A stretch of DNA of 58,454 nt. It comes from Nostoc sp. NMS7 (GTDB lineage Bacteria > Cyanobacteriota > Cyanobacteriia > Cyanobacteriales > Nostocaceae). The notes under the pieces were generated by a model. The model was not told the DNA's origin, made no database searches, and worked only from the letters and a program-made list of their open reading frames with translations. A program made the translations under genes and the position numbers. The stretch covers positions 1 through 58,454 of the forward strand of contig NZ_JABXKJ010000238.1 in NCBI RefSeq assembly GCF_017115085.1, given 5' to 3'. Numbering within the stretch: position 1 is the stretch's first letter; each line of letters begins with the position of its first letter. This document shows positions 16,054-25,261 of this stretch, piece after piece.

Positions 16054-17097
16054 ATGATTTTTTCGACTACCATTTTGAATCGTGTCATTGCTACTTCAGT
16101 GATGACAACTTCTGTTGCACTTAGTCCATTTTCTGGTGCGATCGCACATGCTGAAACTCTCAATGGTGCAGGAGCAACTTTTCCGGCTCCACTTTACGAA
16201 CGCTATGCTCGTGAAGTGAAGAAGAAATATCCCGACTTAAAAATTAACTACCAAGCAATTGGTAGCGGCGGCGGTATTCGTCAAGTCATCGCTGGAACTG
16301 TTGACTTTGGTGGTAGTGATGCTGCAATGAAAGATGATGAAATTGCTAAAGTCAAGAACGGTGTAATCTTAGTACCTACAGCAGGCGGTGCCGTTTCTGT
16401 TGTTTACAATCTTCCTGGGGTTAATAATCTTAAATTGTCCCGCGCTACACTACCAGCAATTTTCTCAGGTCAAATTACCAAATGGGATGACCAAAAAATT
16501 AAAGCTGATAATCCGGGCGTAAATCTACCAAATCAATCAATTAAATTTGTTGTTCGCGCTGATGGTAGCGGTACAACTTTCATTTTCACCAATCACTTGA
16601 GTGCTACCAGTGGTTATTTTAAAGGCAGAGTTGGAACTAACACTGCTCCCAAATGGAATCTGCCAAACGTCCTCAAAGGTAAAGGCAATCCAGGTGTAGC
16701 TGCTTTAGTATCTCGTACTTCCGGTTCTATTGGTTATGTAGAATATAGCTACGCTGTCCAAAATAACCTGAAATCAGCACTGGTACAAAATAAGAAAGGA
16801 GAATTTGTTGCTCCTTCTTTAGAATCTGCAAATGCAGCTTTATCAACTGTGAATTTCCCCGAAAACTACCGCGTTTTCGTCGGAGAACCAGCACAGGGTT
16901 ATCCAATTGTAGGTCTTACTTGGATGTTGGTTTACAAACAGTATGCTAATGCTTCCAAAGCTGATGCTGTCAAGAAATGGATCAATTGGGTATTGAAAGA
17001 CGGGCAACAATATAACGATGACCTCAACTACACCAAAATTCCATCTGATGTGGTAAATCGGGTGCTTCAGACAGTAAATAGCTCTGTCAAGCCTTAA
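16054..17097 (+). CDS. pstS: Phosphate ABC transporter substrate-binding protein PstS
   Basis: PstS binds inorganic phosphate in the periplasm and hands it to PstCA. Phosphate-binding motifs are visible: GAGATFPAPLY near the mature N-terminus, the Ser/Asp cluster in VDFGGSDAAM, and RADGSGTTFIFTNHL. A signal peptide (MIFSTTILNRVIATSVMTTS...) with cleavage likely after AHA, before ETLNGAG. The ATG at 16054 has AGAGG 5 nt upstream; an ATG at 16009 would add 15 residues without a ribosome site. Mature length is normal. First gene of pstSCAB, preceded by a Pho-box array. Confidence 0.95.
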   Translation: MIFSTTILNRVIATSVMTTSVALSPFSGAIAHAETLNGAGATFPAPLYERYAREVKKKYPDLKINYQAIGSGGGIRQVIAGTVDFGGSDAAMKDDEIAKVKNGVILVPTAGGAVSVVYNLPGVNNLKLSRATLPAIFSGQITKWDDQKIKADNPGVNLPNQSIKFVVRADGSGTTFIFTNHLSATSGYFKGRVGTNTAPKWNLPNVLKGKGNPGVAALVSRTSGSIGYVEYSYAVQNNLKSALVQNKKGEFVAPSLESANAALSTVNFPENYRVFVGEPAQGYPIVGLTWMLVYKQYANASKADAVKKWINWVLKDGQQYNDDLNYTKIPSDVVNRVLQTVNSSVKP

Positions 17098-17185
17098 TTT
17101 GCAATCTTATCGAAAGAGTGCTGAGTAAAAAACAATATAGCAGTTATCGAACCTTGTGATTGATGTACAAGAACCCCACCCCCAA

Positions 17186-17211
17186 CCCCCTCCCCGCCTG
17201 CGAGGAGGGGG
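17186..17211. repeat. C-rich/G-rich hairpin between pstS and pstC
   Basis: CCCCCTCC at 17186-17193 pairs with GGAGGGGG at 17204-17211. It is a member of the dispersed C-rich group and may act as a partial transcription barrier in the pst operon. Confidence 0.5.
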
Positions 17212-17283
17212 CTATGATATATCTCATGTGATTAGGAAAGGCTATTATAATTTCACTCAGCACTGATGAATACTTTCCTCTGA

Positions 17284-17314
17284 TAATAGAGTGAGTTATT
17301 AATTCACTCTATTA
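17284..17314. promoter_or_regulatory. Stem-loop in the pstS-pstC gap
   Basis: TAATAGAGTGA at 17284-17294 pairs perfectly with TCACTCTATTA at 17304-17314 around a 9-nt loop. No U-run follows. Such intercistronic hairpins often stabilise or separate the more abundant pstS message; that is inference. Confidence 0.55.
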
Positions 17315-17345
17315 GTAATAAAAAAATCTATTTTATTGATTTGTA

Positions 17346-18347
17346 ATGGCAAATTCATCTGAACCAGCCGACAGAAATTCATCAGATAATTCAAATCTAG
17401 GCGATGAAAATTTCAATTTAACAGCTATCGGCGGCACAAATTTATGGTTTGACCAAGGTTTTACACGGCTAGTATACTTTTTTGCCGTGATTACTGTTGC
17501 AGTCCTATTTATGATGAGTTGGGTAATTTCACACGAAGCTCTGCCAGCCATTAAACAGTTTGGGCTGGGGTTTTTATGGGGTCAAGATTGGGATACAGGT
17601 AATCAGATTTTTGGTGCATTACCTTATATTTATGGAAGTTTGGTGAGTAGTGCGATCGCTATTTTATTCGCTGTCCCAGTGGGAATAGCAGTAGCCTTAG
17701 TCACGAGTGAAAATTTCTTACCTTCATCGCTACGAACAACTTTAGCATTTGTTGTTGAATTAATTGCAGCAATTCCCAGTGTGATTATTGGTTTATGGGC
17801 AATTTTTGTTTTTATTCCAGTTCTAGAACCTCTACAAAAGTTGCTCTCGAGCACATTGAAATGGATACCTCTGTTTAATACAGAAGACCCTTCGGGGACT
17901 AATATGTTGACTGCTGGAATTATTCTAGCGATCATGATTTTGCCGACAATGGCAGCAATTACTCGTGATGTCTTAATGGCTATTCCTAAAGAATTACGTA
18001 GCGCATCTATGGCTTTGGGTGGCACCCGTTGGGAAACAATTTTTCGAGTCTTGCTACCAGCTGGATTTTCTGGAATGGTGAGTGCAGCAATGCTAGCCTT
18101 AGGACGTGCTTTGGGCGAAACAATGGCTGTGACTATGGTAATTGGTAACTCGGCTCAAATCAGTGCTTCTTTACTCGATCCAGGTTATACAATTCCCTCT
18201 GTATTAGCTAATGAATTTGCTGAAGCTGAACCGGGATTGCATATAGGCGCTCTCAGCTATTTGGCATTGATTTTGTTTGGCGTAACTCTAGCTGTAAATA
18301 TTGGCGCTGTACTCTTGGTGAGGTGGGTTGGCAGGAAAAATAAATAA
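17346..18347 (+). CDS. pstC: Phosphate ABC transporter permease PstC
   Basis: Inner-membrane channel subunit. 333 residues; six or so transmembrane helices and the permease EAA-type loop ELRSASMALGGTRWETIFRVLLPAGFSGM that contacts PstB. The N-terminal 45 residues are soluble and polar, which is common in cyanobacterial PstC. It follows pstS after a 248-bp gap carrying two hairpins and is followed by pstA 80 bp on. Confidence 0.95.
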   Translation: MANSSEPADRNSSDNSNLGDENFNLTAIGGTNLWFDQGFTRLVYFFAVITVAVLFMMSWVISHEALPAIKQFGLGFLWGQDWDTGNQIFGALPYIYGSLVSSAIAILFAVPVGIAVALVTSENFLPSSLRTTLAFVVELIAAIPSVIIGLWAIFVFIPVLEPLQKLLSSTLKWIPLFNTEDPSGTNMLTAGIILAIMILPTMAAITRDVLMAIPKELRSASMALGGTRWETIFRVLLPAGFSGMVSAAMLALGRALGETMAVTMVIGNSAQISASLLDPGYTIPSVLANEFAEAEPGLHIGALSYLALILFGVTLAVNIGAVLLVRWVGRKNK

Positions 18348-18427
18348 TCCTATTTCAGTTTAATGTTGCTACAAATATTTCCATCTCAATGTAGCAAGAC
18401 GTTTATCAATCAAAATTTGTAAAAAAT

Positions 18428-19306
18428 ATGAGTGGTTCCATCCAGTCTGAAACTGATGAATTGGCGACAGAATTATGCAGTCCTCTGCCAAGAGAGCGAG
18501 TAATATTTACTTATGCAATGAATGCGATCGCCTTTGCTTTGACAGGTTTAGCATTGATTCCTTTATTATCAATTTTATGGGAAATTCTCGTCCGGGGAAT
18601 ATCTGGACTGAAATCAGATATGTTTGTCAAAGCAGTGATTGATAATGGCTTTGGCAATGCCATACTGGGAACCATAATCATGGTATTAATTGGTGCTATT
18701 TTAAGCATTCCCACAGGGATAATGACAGGAATTTTCTTGGCAGAATTTAGTCAAACCAACCCAATTACTGAGCTTGTTCGTTTTATCAGCAGTATTTTAA
18801 CAGGCGTGCCTTCAATTGTTGTAGGCGTATTCGCTTACGGTGTGATAGTTTTGGTAACTAAAGGATTTAGTGCGATCGCAGGTGGTTTTGCTTTAGCCGT
18901 GATTATGCTACCTGTGATTATACTGACAACAGAAGAATCTTTAAAACTTATTCCCATATCTCAACGCCTTGCCTCGGCTGCTTTAGGTGGAACTCGCTTC
19001 CAAACTATTTTTCGCATCGTTGTAACTGCTGCAATTCCCGGAATTACTACAGGCATTTTATTAGCTGTAGCTCGTGCGGCTGGTGAAACAGCACCCTTAA
19101 TTTTTACTGCTTTATTTAGTCTAGATTGGTCAGAAGAATTCTTAAGTCCAACAGCTTCCTTACCAGTATTAATTTTTAACCTCTACAACGACCCCGACCC
19201 GGAAAAAAGCCAATTAGTATGGACTACTTCTATAGTTCTACTCTGCTTAATTTTATGTGTCAGTATTCTGTCTCGCTTAGTTATTAGACAGAGAAGAATA
19301 AACTAA
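18428..19306 (+). CDS. pstA: Phosphate ABC transporter permease PstA
   Basis: Second channel subunit, 292 residues with six predicted helices and the coupling loop ISQRLASAALGGTRFQTIFR. It pairs with PstC. The ATG at 18428 gives MSGSIQSETDELATE, a polar N-terminus of usual length. Downstream pstB begins 37 bp after the stop. Confidence 0.95.
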   Translation: MSGSIQSETDELATELCSPLPRERVIFTYAMNAIAFALTGLALIPLLSILWEILVRGISGLKSDMFVKAVIDNGFGNAILGTIIMVLIGAILSIPTGIMTGIFLAEFSQTNPITELVRFISSILTGVPSIVVGVFAYGVIVLVTKGFSAIAGGFALAVIMLPVIILTTEESLKLIPISQRLASAALGGTRFQTIFRIVVTAAIPGITTGILLAVARAAGETAPLIFTALFSLDWSEEFLSPTASLPVLIFNLYNDPDPEKSQLVWTTSIVLLCLILCVSILSRLVIRQRRIN

Positions 19307-19343
19307 AAATAAATTTTTGTTTTGTTTCGCACCTTGGGCAAGT

Positions 19344-20123
19344 ATGAATAACCTAATTCCAGCTATCAAAGTTAAAAATATCAGCTTTTACTATGGCACA
19401 ATCAAGGCGATCGAAGGGGTATCAATAGATATTTGTCAGAATCAAGTAACCGCAATTATTGGCCCTAGTGGTTGTGGTAAATCTACCTTTATCAAAATTC
19501 TGAATCGGATTAGCGAATTAGAAGGGCCTGTGAAAGTTGAAGGAGATGTAGAATTTTTTGGTCAGAATATTTATGCTCCTCGTGTCAACATCAATCGCTT
19601 ACGCCGCCAAATTGGTATGGTCTTTCAAAAACCGAATCCTTTTCCCCTGAGTATTTACGAAAATGTCGCCTACGGTATGAGGATAGCAGGCAGGTATTCC
19701 AAAGTAGAATTAGATGAAATTGTCGAATCTGCCCTCAAAGGTGCTGCTCTTTGGAATGAAGTCAAAGATAAGTTGGATAAATCCGGTTTAGGGCTTTCTG
19801 GTGGTCAACAACAAAGATTATGTATTGCCCGTGCTTTAGCAGTCAAGCCGAAAGTTCTGCTGATGGATGAGCCTTGCTCGGCTCTTGACCCGATCGCTAC
19901 GATGAAAGTTGAGGAACTGCTCCATAGTTTGAAGTCTCAGTTGACAATTGCGATCGTTACCCACAATATGCAGCAAGCCGCTCGCGTTTCTGATTTTACG
20001 GCTTTCTTCAGCACAGATGAAAGTCGGATTGGTCAAATGGTTGAATTTGGCGCTACAGAGCAAATCTTTAACAACCCATTAGACCCCCGCACCCGCGACT
20101 ACATTTCCGGGCGTTTCGGTTAA
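19344..20123 (+). CDS. pstB: Phosphate ABC transporter ATP-binding protein PstB
   Basis: Cytoplasmic ATPase of the Pst system, 259 residues from the ATG at 19344. Walker A GPSGCGKST, Q-loop VFQKPNPFPLSIYENV, ABC signature LSGGQQQRLCIARALA and Walker B VLLMDEPCSALDP are intact; the usual Thr/Ser of DEPTSALDP is Cys here. An upstream TTG (19317) is an alternative start but adds MFCFAPWAS, which is not family-like. No phoU gene follows in the window. Confidence 0.95.
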   Translation: MNNLIPAIKVKNISFYYGTIKAIEGVSIDICQNQVTAIIGPSGCGKSTFIKILNRISELEGPVKVEGDVEFFGQNIYAPRVNINRLRRQIGMVFQKPNPFPLSIYENVAYGMRIAGRYSKVELDEIVESALKGAALWNEVKDKLDKSGLGLSGGQQQRLCIARALAVKPKVLLMDEPCSALDPIATMKVEELLHSLKSQLTIAIVTHNMQQAARVSDFTAFFSTDESRIGQMVEFGATEQIFNNPLDPRTRDYISGRFG

Positions 20124-20406
20124 AGTATGTCCTAGCGTGAAGTCTTAATATCCTGTTTGCACAGGTTCCCAGATTCAATACGTTTGCTCTTACACGTTAA
20201 TTGCGATCGCTATGTCCGCGTGCAAATGGCGCAGATGGATTACCAAGAGCGATCGCAAAAAGAACACTATCAACTCCTAGATGCTTTTTCACTCTGATAG
20301 TCATTACTCTCCATATTAGGGGCATGAATCGGTTAGTGATCTACTAGAACAGACTAAACGGGAAACTTATATTATTCTCTTTCTGAGAGAATAGGTATGG
20401 TCGTCT

Positions 20407-20850
20407 ATGAAAAAACTGATCCAGCGTATTAAGGCATTGCTCCAACGTATCCTCAAGAGGTTTGCATCCAATTCTCAGCAGACATCGCCCTTAATAAATT
20501 TTCGCCGGTTAGACACATCTATTCCTAGTGTTTTTCCCCGATGGGAGTCTGGTTTGGTGCTTGTGTGTTCCCAATGTGCAAACGAGCAACCAAATAGTTT
20601 TCATCCAACTAGCAGAAGCTCAACAGCTTGCGAAGACTTAGAGAATTGGTTGAAATCGCGTTTAAAATTTGAGGGATTATGGGGTGAATTTCGGGTCGTT
20701 AGCACCAGTTGTTTAGGGGTTTGTCCACAGATGGGCATTACTGTTGTTGTTGTAAGTAATGGAAGTCACGGGAATAGTCCATGCTTAATTGTAAATCCTC
20801 AGAACGATCGCGAACTTCTCTACTCATACATCAAACAGAATAAAGGGTGA
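20407..20850 (+). CDS. Thioredoxin-like [2Fe-2S] ferredoxin domain protein
   Basis: 147 residues. The cluster-binding pattern of thioredoxin-fold ferredoxins is visible: LVCSQC (C54, C57), then STSCLGVCPQMGITV (C102, C106), with C75 between. The first 45 residues are basic and amphipathic. It probably transfers electrons or has a structural cluster; the partner is unknown. No operon partner. The 280 bp upstream (20124-20406) hold no gene. Confidence 0.8.
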   Translation: MKKLIQRIKALLQRILKRFASNSQQTSPLINFRRLDTSIPSVFPRWESGLVLVCSQCANEQPNSFHPTSRSSTACEDLENWLKSRLKFEGLWGEFRVVSTSCLGVCPQMGITVVVVSNGSHGNSPCLIVNPQNDRELLYSYIKQNKG

Positions 20851-20988
20851 CTTCAAAGCTTTGCTAACGCTTAGTACAGAATTTTATCGGAAATCAAAGG
20901 GTGTAAGACCCCAACTCTTGGAGACGCTGCGCGTAGCTTGCTTCCCTGTAAGGGTACAATTTTGAATTTTGAATTTTGAATTGTTATC

Positions 20989-21038
20989 AGTCGTCTTGAG
21001 ACGACTTTAGCTATTAGCCTCAGAATTCATTCTGAGGC
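20989..21038 (+). repeat. Covarying hairpin element, copy A
   Basis: AGTCGTCTTGAGACGACT (hairpin) followed by TTAGCTATTA and a second perfect hairpin with 10-bp arms at 21017-21026 and 21029-21038. It matches two copies at 49939-50024; the loop-closing dinucleotides differ in a compensatory way. Confidence 0.75.
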
Positions 21039-21106
21039 GGTTATTGGAACTGGTGTAAGATATTTAGTTGTAACAGAAACCAGTGGCTGAAACCCGACTG
21101 TAACTT

Positions 21107-21643
21107 TTACGCTAACCGCAGATAAGGACACTTTTCTAAAAACCCAGATGCCTTATTCTGTCCATCTAAATTATGAGTATGTGCTGGCGTAGGTCGAATA
21201 ATGCCACCAAACAAGTCATCCAACCCATAGGGAGTGAAAAATTGCCATTGGCCTTGTGTATCTTGTCGAACTCCCACAGCAGTAGCAGTGTGCAGCCAAT
21301 CTGCGATCGCATCCTCTGTACTAGTGTAAGGTCTGCTGCCAACACGCCAACGAGCAAAACTAGCTTGATTTTTGACATCAAATTGGTCATGAGGAAATTG
21401 TTCTGTGAGAGTCGCCTTTGCTGCTAGTTCTTGGGAACGGTTCCCCTCTATATCAAAGAATGCAATATCAAAATCTTTAATACCCAACCGACAATTCTCG
21501 CCAAAAATTGAATGCCAAACGGTGTTTCGGACTGCACCTCCGGCTAACCACCAGTTCGGTAGATTTAGTTGGGCGATCGCTCTTAATACTATATCAATAC
21601 GTGTATCAGCTAAAATCATTTGTAAACGAGTGTTACTATTCAT
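21107..21643 (-). CDS. Nucleotidyltransferase family protein (DUF925/PF06042 type)
   Basis: 178 residues. GGAVRN at 35-40 and the acidic motif KDFDIAFFD at 56-64 match the palm of the nucleotidyltransferase superfamily. The C-terminus carries the family signature YGLDDLFGGIIRPTPAH. The transferred group and acceptor are unknown in most members. It is a stand-alone gene, convergent with nothing close by. Confidence 0.85.
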   Translation of the reverse strand: MNSNTRLQMILADTRIDIVLRAIAQLNLPNWWLAGGAVRNTVWHSIFGENCRLGIKDFDIAFFDIEGNRSQELAAKATLTEQFPHDQFDVKNQASFARWRVGSRPYTSTEDAIADWLHTATAVGVRQDTQGQWQFFTPYGLDDLFGGIIRPTPAHTHNLDGQNKASGFLEKCPYLRLA

Positions 21644-21802
21644 ATCAAATTCCTGGGATTGTCAAGTAGAAGGTGAAAATATTATCATTCACATTTCATT
21701 AAGCTTAGGGTGTTGATAGTCCTGCGGTGACACTTGGCGGGTCGATGTTTTTTAGTTTTGCGGAAGGTTAAATTGTGAATTTAGAATTTAGAACTTTTAT
21801 TT

Positions 21803-23071
21803 ATGGAAGATTTATTTGCGCGGCTAGAACGCACACTCAATCCTGAACTGCCTTCCCTAACAGAGTCACAACAACAACTTTTACAAGAACTCAGTATTGA
21901 TCAAAATCAACCCGGTACGATTGGGCATAACTTTCAAACTCTGATAGATTTTTTACAACCAAATGGAGTGGAAGTTAGTAGTGTTAATAACCTTCTACCC
22001 CTAAAAGTACTATCAGAACTTAATTCTCGGTTAAGTCATCCAATTGAAACTAAACTCAAACGCCCTGTACAGAAATCATACCCCTATATTAATGGGTTAT
22101 ATCTGTTATTACGCAGTTCTGGGATAGCCCAAATTAGATCCCAAGGTAAGAAGCAAATTTTAGTATTAGACGCAGCCACCTTAGAATCATGGTCAAATCT
22201 CAACCCAACAGAACGCTATTTCAACTTATTAGAAGCTTGGTTAATTTGGGGAAATAACGAAATTTTGGGTGAACATCAAGACTCATTCGGGAATTTATTT
22301 AGATGCATTCAACTTTGGACTCGCGTCCCAGATAAAGGTTTAAAATTTCCTAAATATGAAGACCAACACGATATTAGTTATTACCCTGGTCTACATAACG
22401 TTGCCCTATTAGAGTTATTTGGATTGTTATCTATCAAACATGGAAAACCACAAGAAGGCAAGGGCTGGCGCATTACTAGTTTACAACGCTTGCCCTTTGG
22501 TGATGCTCTGTTGCAATTACTCTTTCCATTGGGTATACGAGGAGAATTACAGGATGAGGTAAATGTGATTTTTGGAAAATTGCAGCCACATTTTCAACCA
22601 TTTTTTCCAGAATGGGAGCATAATTTATTTGTTCCAAGCCAAGGCTTCACTGATGGTATTTATATTTTTAAAGTGTCCATTTCTCAGGCTTGGAGACGCA
22701 TTGCCATACCAGCAAAAAAACCATTAGGCTGGCTAGCAGAGACAATTCTTGATGCTTTTGACTTTGATTACGATCACCTGTATGAGTTTAGTTATAAAGA
22801 CCATTTTGGCCGCATAATCAAAATCGGTCATCCCTATATGGAAACACCCCCATTTGCAGACCAAGTGCAAATTGGTGATTTGTCTCTCAAACCGGGTACT
22901 AAAATGACTTATCTTTATGATTTTGGTGACAACTGGAAATTTGATGTGCAGTTAGAAGCAATTAATCCACCTGATAACAAAATCAAAAAAGCAAAAATTT
23001 TAGAAGTTCACGGAAATGCACCTCAACAGTATTGGAGTGAGGATGATGAATCGGAGGAAGATGAAGAATGA
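21803..23071 (+). CDS. Plasmid pRiA4b ORF-3-like protein
   Basis: 422 residues. The C-terminal third (about 285-415) is a pRiA4b ORF-3 domain, with YIFKVSISQAWRRIAIP, the LAETILDAFDFDYDHLYEF segment and LYDFGDNWKFDVQLE. The tail is acidic (SEDDESEEDEE). The N-terminal 280 residues are helical and not recognised. ORF-3 domains are found alone or beside transposase-like genes, and have no settled function. Start ATG at 21803 follows GAACTTTTATTT without a strong ribosome site. Confidence 0.8.
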   Translation: MEDLFARLERTLNPELPSLTESQQQLLQELSIDQNQPGTIGHNFQTLIDFLQPNGVEVSSVNNLLPLKVLSELNSRLSHPIETKLKRPVQKSYPYINGLYLLLRSSGIAQIRSQGKKQILVLDAATLESWSNLNPTERYFNLLEAWLIWGNNEILGEHQDSFGNLFRCIQLWTRVPDKGLKFPKYEDQHDISYYPGLHNVALLELFGLLSIKHGKPQEGKGWRITSLQRLPFGDALLQLLFPLGIRGELQDEVNVIFGKLQPHFQPFFPEWEHNLFVPSQGFTDGIYIFKVSISQAWRRIAIPAKKPLGWLAETILDAFDFDYDHLYEFSYKDHFGRIIKIGHPYMETPPFADQVQIGDLSLKPGTKMTYLYDFGDNWKFDVQLEAINPPDNKIKKAKILEVHGNAPQQYWSEDDESEEDEE

Positions 23072-23209
23072 GGAAGATTTAGGGAGGCGTGGAGAATTAA
23101 AATGTCCTTATGTCCCCGTGTTTTTTGTTTGTGTCTGCGACAACCAGCTTTAAAATTGAGATAGCTTTAGTTACAATAAACCAACACAAATTATCAGGAG
23201 ATAAAACCT

Positions 23210-23665
23210 GTGAGTCTTCCATATACTGGAGGTTGTCAATGTGGACAGATTCGTTATGAAATTCATGCCCAACCGTTAACCCTTTACTTATGCCACTGCA
23301 AAGAGTGTCAAAAACAATCGTCTAGTGCCTTTGGAATGTCTCTCACAGTCCTACGAGATGCTGTTGTAATTGTCCAGGGAAAACCGAAAGCTTGGACTCG
23401 GAAAAATGATAGCGGACGTGAAGTAAATAACCTATTCTGTGGCGACTGCGGAACGCGATTGTTCCATGAACGGACTTACAACTCAAATACTATCAATGTC
23501 AAAGCCGGAACCTTGGATGATACAAGTTGGTTACGCCCAGTAGGTAACATTTGGACACGCAGTGCCCAGTCATGGGTGATAATTTCAGACCAATTACTCA
23601 ACTATGACGGGCAACCAGAGGATAGGCAGCCTTTATGGGAAAAATGGAAACAACAACATCCATAA
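23210..23665 (+). CDS. GFA family protein (glutathione-dependent formaldehyde-activating-like)
   Basis: 151 residues with the zinc-binding cysteines of the GFA/Mss4-like fold: C9 and C11 in GGCQCGQ, C28, C30, C33 in LCHCKEC, and C77 and C80 in FCGDCGTRLF. Catalytic formaldehyde activity is known only for one family branch, so only the fold is asserted. The start is GTG at 23210; AGGAG lies 13 bp upstream. Confidence 0.85.
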   Translation: MSLPYTGGCQCGQIRYEIHAQPLTLYLCHCKECQKQSSSAFGMSLTVLRDAVVIVQGKPKAWTRKNDSGREVNNLFCGDCGTRLFHERTYNSNTINVKAGTLDDTSWLRPVGNIWTRSAQSWVIISDQLLNYDGQPEDRQPLWEKWKQQHP

Positions 23666-24019
23666 ATGCACAACTCCCGATATCAGACATCATACCTCTG
23701 GCACTTAAATCAACGCTCTCGGTTGGTAGTCTAACTCATAACTGTACCAAAGGAGATAATAATAAATTTTTACTGGTAAACTACTTTAATGAACATATTA
23801 AATTTTTTCAAACAGTAATAGTCAACCCAAATTATAAGTTCAGCTTGTGTATCATATATATTTCTACTTGTCTGCAAATCATTAATAAAGCTAACACACT
23901 ATTAATATTTCACATGAAAACTTACTGGATATTTCCAATCAAGTGATTTAAGTGAAACTGGATAAGTAAGACGATTTTGGCTCATTCTCAACACTTTTAA
24001 CAGTTATTTCTAGACAAAG

Positions 24020-24700
24020 TTGATGATAAACGACACACCGAAAGAATTGAACCCAGACCAAGAAATTGGGCGCTTGATTGATGAGGTAATGTCTTCATCT
24101 CTGACTGATGAACAGTACCGCAAAAAGATGCAGCGACGCAAAGAAGTCCAAGAGAAGCGCATCGCAGAAGCTGTACCAGAAAAAGGGTTAATTATTGTAA
24201 ATACTGGTAACGGTAAGGGTAAAACTACTGCGGCTTTGGGGATGGTGTTACGATCGCTCGGTCACGGGTATAAAGTAGCGATCATCCAATTCATCAAAGG
24301 TAGCTGGGAACCTTCCGAAAAAAGGGTTTTCAGCTATTGGGAAGACCAGATAGAATTTCACGCAATGGGCGAAGGCTTTACCTGGGAAACTCAAGACCGC
24401 GATCGCGATCTCGACAAAGCTAGCGCCGCCTGGGAGAAATCATTAGAATATATCCGCAACCCAGACTTTCAGCTGGTCTTGTTAGACGAAATCAATATCG
24501 CCCTGAAAATGTCTTACTTACCAGTAGAAGAGGTTTTAGCAGGTTTGGCGCAAAAACCAGCTAACAAACACGTTATTCTCACAGGTAGAGGCGCACCGGC
24601 TGCTTTAATTGAGCGTGCTGACCTCGTAACCGAAATGACCTTAGTTAAGCACCCCTTCCGCGATCAAGGTGTGAAGGCGCAACCAGGAATTGAGTATTAA
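24020..24700 (+). CDS. cobO: Cob(I)yrinic acid a,c-diamide adenosyltransferase
   Basis: Transfers the adenosyl group from ATP to cob(I)yrinic acid diamide in adenosylcobalamin synthesis (CobO/BtuR/CobA type). The P-loop GNGKGKTT is at residues 63-70, and the family segments VAIIQFIKGSW, LVLLDEINIALKM and VILTGRGAPAALIERADLVTEM are present. An N-terminal arm of about 50 residues with LTDEQYRKKMQRRKEVQE is the helix seen in this class. 226 residues. Single gene. Confidence 0.92.
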   Translation: MMINDTPKELNPDQEIGRLIDEVMSSSLTDEQYRKKMQRRKEVQEKRIAEAVPEKGLIIVNTGNGKGKTTAALGMVLRSLGHGYKVAIIQFIKGSWEPSEKRVFSYWEDQIEFHAMGEGFTWETQDRDRDLDKASAAWEKSLEYIRNPDFQLVLLDEINIALKMSYLPVEEVLAGLAQKPANKHVILTGRGAPAALIERADLVTEMTLVKHPFRDQGVKAQPGIEY

Positions 24701-24878
24701 ACAAAGAAGAATTCAGCAATGATTTCCATTGCAGGAGTAATGGAGGTGATTTTGTGCTGTCAAAAATTACTAAGCTAATCTTCATTCATTTTTCCAGAAT
24801 GATTCGCTTGTAGTAAGGGCTTCAGCCCTGCTTTTATGCAACTTAAATGCTCATTAGCTTAATGAATTCAAAACAGAC

Positions 24879-25022
24879 ACTTTGCGATCGCTTCTACATT
24901 CTCTACATTTCGCGCATGACGTTGCAGTGCTAGCGGGAGTTCGTCGTCCGATGATGATTGGGTTTGAGTCTGATGAAATTCGGCGGATGGTGACAATGGA
25001 TAACCTCACCGCAGTAGAGTGA
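24879..25022 (+). pseudogene. Possible gene remnant
   Basis: A frame without a start reads FAHDVAVLAGVRRPMMIGF then DEIRRMVTMDNLTAVE up to a stop at 25020. It has protein-like composition but no recognised family. The gene-free stretch 24701-25261 otherwise holds only this and the element at 25074-25167. Confidence 0.25.
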
Positions 25023-25073
25023 TAGCAATTTATGAGCAGAGCAGTATCTAAACTAACCTCTTCCACATAAAAG

Positions 25074-25167
25074 CAGAACTTACGCAAACAATAGCCAAAA
25101 GCGTGATTTTCTTCTTAGCGGCAATTCATGAATTGCCGCTACAGCGTGTACTTTTGCGTAAGTCCTA
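25074..25167. mobile_element. 94-bp MITE-like element with 5-bp target duplication
   Basis: Left end AGAACTTACGCA at 25075-25086 and right end TGCGTAAGTCCT at 25155-25166 are inverted with one mismatch. AAAAG occurs at 25069-25073 and again at 25168-25172, directly outside, in the same geometry as the TTAGC pair flanking the element at 52983-53076. An internal AATTCATGAATT palindrome (25123-25134) is shared. No coding capacity. Confidence 0.8.
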
Positions 25168-25261
25168 AAAAGTTGTATATTTAATTGTGTAGACCGTTCA
25201 CAGTTAATAGTCGTTCTGAAATTATTTAAATTTTTAGTTGTAGAAACAAAAGAACGAACTC

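Noticed and set aside
23635..23946. 103-codon open frame overlapping the end of the GFA gene
   Set aside because: It overlaps a good gene by 31 bp, has no ribosome site, and its translation is low-complexity AT-rich text without a recognisable pattern.
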